A stretch of DNA of 64,000 nucleotides from contig NZ_CP132336.1 in assembly GCF_030758315.1 (NCBI RefSeq), positions 4,183,001-4,247,000 on the forward strand, written 5' to 3'. The first letter of the stretch is position 1. Each line of letters opens with the position of its first letter. The DNA is from Pararhizobium sp. IMCC3301. Its GTDB lineage: Bacteria; Pseudomonadota; Alphaproteobacteria; Rhizobiales; GCA-2746425. Shown piece after piece: positions 62,242-64,000 of this stretch. The translations under genes and the position numbers were made by a program. The notes below the pieces were generated by a model. That model worked only from the letters and a program-made list of their open reading frames with translations, had not been told where the DNA came from and searched no databases.

Positions 62242-63336
62242 TCAACCGAAATAATGGTTGTAGGCCAGCTTGTAGTCGGGCTGGTTCAGATTGAGATAGC
62301 CCATGACATTCTTGGCATAGGCTTTCTGGCTGTCGATCACCTTCGCGAAGAACGCATCCTCGCCCGAGATCCTGTCGACGACCACATCCCAGGCAGCAAG
62401 TTGAGCCGCCATTATGTCGTCCGGCGTGCGGAAAACATTGACACCCTGTTCGTCCCGCAAGGTGTTGAGATCGTCAGCATAACGCTTGGTGTTGTTCCAA
62501 TAGAAATTGGAGTTCTCGGCCTCGGACGCGTATCGCAGAATAGCCTGAAGCTCGGCCGGCAGTGCCTCATATTTCTTCTTGTTAAAGGTAACTTCGAAGA
62601 ATTCCTGGCTCTGGTGGAACGAGGCCAGGTGGTAGAATTTCGACACGTCCTGCATGCCGAAATCGCGGTCGGAGGTCGGGTTGTTGAATTCCGCAGCATC
62701 GATCAGACCGGATTTCATCGCCGGCTGGATTTCACCGCCGGGAAGCTGAACCACGGACATGCCCATTTCCAGAAGAACGTCGGCAGCCAGACCGACGGTG
62801 CGGTATTTCAGGCCCTTCATCTGGTCGACGCTCTTGATCTCTTCCTTGAACCAGCCGAGTGGCTGGGCCGGCATGGGCGAGTTGAAGAACGAGACGATGT
62901 TGAGGTCAAGCGAGCCCATCAATTCATCGAACAATTCCTGTCCGCCACCATAATAGACCCAGCCCAGCACTTCCTGACTGGACCAGCCGAAGCAGGGGCC
63001 GGTGCCAAAGAGCGAGGCAGTCTTGGATTTGGAGTACCAATAGGCTGGCACGTAGTGTGCCGCGTCGAGAACACCGCGGTGGACAGCGTCCTGCATCTGG
63101 CTTGTCTTGACAACGGAATCGACGGAAAGCAGGTCGATCTTCAGTGCACTGCCGGCCATGGCATGAACCCGGTCGACATAGGATTGGGCGTTTTCAAGGA
63201 AGATACCGCCCCCCCAGGCAGCCTGCATCTTCAATGTCGTGGTGGCATTCTGAGCGATTGCCGGTGTTGCGAGAACTGCGGCACCAGCGATGGCTGAACC
63301 GCGCAGAAATTTTCTGCGATTAAGTGCGTTTGACAT
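62242..63336 (-). CDS. TRAP solute-binding protein, Tat-exported (TakP-like)
   Basis: A 364-aa periplasmic receptor for the TRAP system encoded next to it. The ATG at 63336 follows GGGAGGAAAC. The N terminus has a twin-Arg signal (NRRKFLRGSAIAG) with cleavage after AIAQ. The ligand-site Arg is in MKGLKYRTVG, and the GEIQPAMKSGLIDAAEFNNP and FHQSQEFFEV segments place it in the TakP-like branch, whose members bind 2-oxo acids and other carboxylates. It is first in the operon with DctQ, DctM, amidase and the 66-aa membrane protein. It shows only family-level likeness to the orphan SBP at 2103-3200. Confidence 0.92.
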   Translation of the reverse strand: MSNALNRRKFLRGSAIAGAAVLATPAIAQNATTTLKMQAAWGGGIFLENAQSYVDRVHAMAGSALKIDLLSVDSVVKTSQMQDAVHRGVLDAAHYVPAYWYSKSKTASLFGTGPCFGWSSQEVLGWVYYGGGQELFDELMGSLDLNIVSFFNSPMPAQPLGWFKEEIKSVDQMKGLKYRTVGLAADVLLEMGMSVVQLPGGEIQPAMKSGLIDAAEFNNPTSDRDFGMQDVSKFYHLASFHQSQEFFEVTFNKKKYEALPAELQAILRYASEAENSNFYWNNTKRYADDLNTLRDEQGVNVFRTPDDIMAAQLAAWDVVVDRISGEDAFFAKVIDSQKAYAKNVMGYLNLNQPDYKLAYNHYFG

Positions 63337-63845
63337 GTTTCCTCCCACGGAAATTAAGACTGTTTCTTGCCGTTTCAATTCGATCTTCGTGTTGGACGGC
63401 TCACTCTAGTGTGGCCAGATTATTGCTAAAGCGTCAACGACAACACAGATGATTGATCATGACATTCGAAAGCTTTGACGCCGACATTCCGCAAATTCAG
63501 CCACCCCCAGGTTCGGCCACGACCACCCCAGCCGGGCCAATCAGAGGCTGTGACGAGGGATAGGAAATACCACCTTCATGTTGACTTATTCGCCTTCGCC
63601 GGCGCTGCCATAAGGCCGAAAACACTGATGGTTGTTCAGGCCAATGTCGTGAGCTTGTTGATGGAGTCCTCCCAGACTGTTTCCTCCAAGACTTTTGATT
63701 TGTTCTGCTAGAAAGTTTCACCCCGGTTGCATTCAATGCAGATGGCAGCGGCTCTGTTGACCGAAACTACGCTGCCTTTGAACTATCATACGATAGAACG
63801 AGAATTGCTGTCCATTATCACAATGACTAAGCTCGACTTTGTACA
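63337..63845. other. Gene-poor region upstream of the TRAP operon with possible gene remnants
   Basis: The first 100 bp should hold the TRAP operon promoter. Beyond that no complete gene is seen. On the plus strand 63699-63830, a 43-codon frame reads like an internal protein segment (VAFNADGSGSVDRNYAAFEL...), and the neighbouring frame ending at 63711 also looks protein-like. A frameshifted gene remnant is possible but not supported by any family recognition. Confidence 0.3.
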
Positions 63846-64000
63846 TTATGCGGCGAAGCAGAGAGCCTCTGCCATACGCACGAGACGGTCGGGAGGGATT
63901 TTGTGTCTTTCCCGGTGCGGCGGGGAGTGTTGATAAATGTCTCCGACCCATAAGGCGAGCCTTACGGCGCCGATGGCATCGGTGAAGGTGAGATGGGTCT
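63846..64000 (-). pseudogene. 3' end of a probable transposase gene (continues beyond window)
   Basis: The minus-strand frame is open from the window edge to a TAA at 63846-63848 and encodes 50 residues. The pattern LTFTDAIGAVRLALW, a variable stretch of about 15 residues, then KIPPDRLVRMAEALCFAA is the usual C terminus of a group of DDE transposases. Whether the element is intact cannot be told, as the rest lies outside. No terminal inverted repeat could be placed in the sequence to its left. Confidence 0.5.

Overview
The window is chromosomal DNA of an alphaproteobacterium, most likely a member of the Hyphomicrobiales (Rhizobiales). This rests on four things seen here: a giant two-TM coiled-coil protein resembling the Agrobacterium growth-pole-ring protein GPR; an isolated F0-type ATP synthase operon with both b' and b subunits; the neighbourhood mutY / DciA-like DUF721 / DsbA-like / smc; and alphaproteobacterial-type DNA signals (GAAC-N7-GAAC LexA box, clustered GANTC methylation sites). 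Two TRAP uptake systems and a DgcN/DgcA D-glutamate module would suit a marine or other oligotrophic lifestyle, but that is inference.

Layout. 0-3.2 kb: end of a thiamine operon (thiM'-thiE-thiD) that runs into an orphan TRAP solute-binding protein. 3.2-5.2 kb: an SDR-fold protein lacking the usual catalytic Tyr/Lys, divergent from a PLP threonine/serine dehydratase. 5.3-9.3 kb: signalling genes (GAF-PAS-PAS-GGDEF-EAL protein; CheZ-like phosphatase). 9.4-12.6 kb: an MFS carrier and the dgcN-dgcA pair, with a perfect 12-bp inverted repeat upstream of dgcN. 12.9-17.5 kb: Mla-type lipid transport operon (STAS-MlaE, MlaF, MlaD, auxiliary lipoprotein). 17.6-22.8 kb: MarR regulator divergent from an RND efflux pair. 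23-28.6 kb: the GPR-like giant protein, followed by a 0.9-kb gene-free region packed with GANTC sites. 29.5-34.5 kb: [2Fe-2S] ferredoxin and its probable reductase, two MFS carriers and an AraC regulator. 34.5-40.6 kb: mutY, DUF721, DsbA-like thiol oxidoreductase, smc. 40.8-43.4 kb: atpI-B-E-F2-F with a strong sigma-70 promoter and an intercistronic hairpin. 43.5-53 kb: rnhB, LexA-boxed SPL-like radical SAM gene, moaB, family-4 uracil-DNA glycosylase, ETF-ubiquinone oxidoreductase, rsgA, DUF1223 protein, recQ. 53-57.6 kb: two-gene NAD-dependent formate dehydrogenase (fused gamma-beta subunit plus molybdo/tungsto alpha subunit). 57.6-63.4 kb: AEC carrier and a minus-strand operon TRAP SBP-DctQ-DctM-amidase-small membrane protein. 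63.4-64 kb: gene-poor DNA ending in the 3' end of a probable transposase gene that runs off the window.

Most of the window is ordinary core genome. The points most worth following are the strictly 120-bp-periodic repeat array in the GPR-like gene, the GANTC cluster beside it, the inverted-repeat operator of the D-glutamate module, the orphan TRAP receptor in the thiamine operon, the catalytically altered SDR, the LexA box on the SPL-like radical SAM gene, and a 14-codon ORF with a perfect Shine-Dalgarno sequence ahead of the atp promoter. No tRNA, rRNA, CRISPR array or complete insertion sequence was seen.
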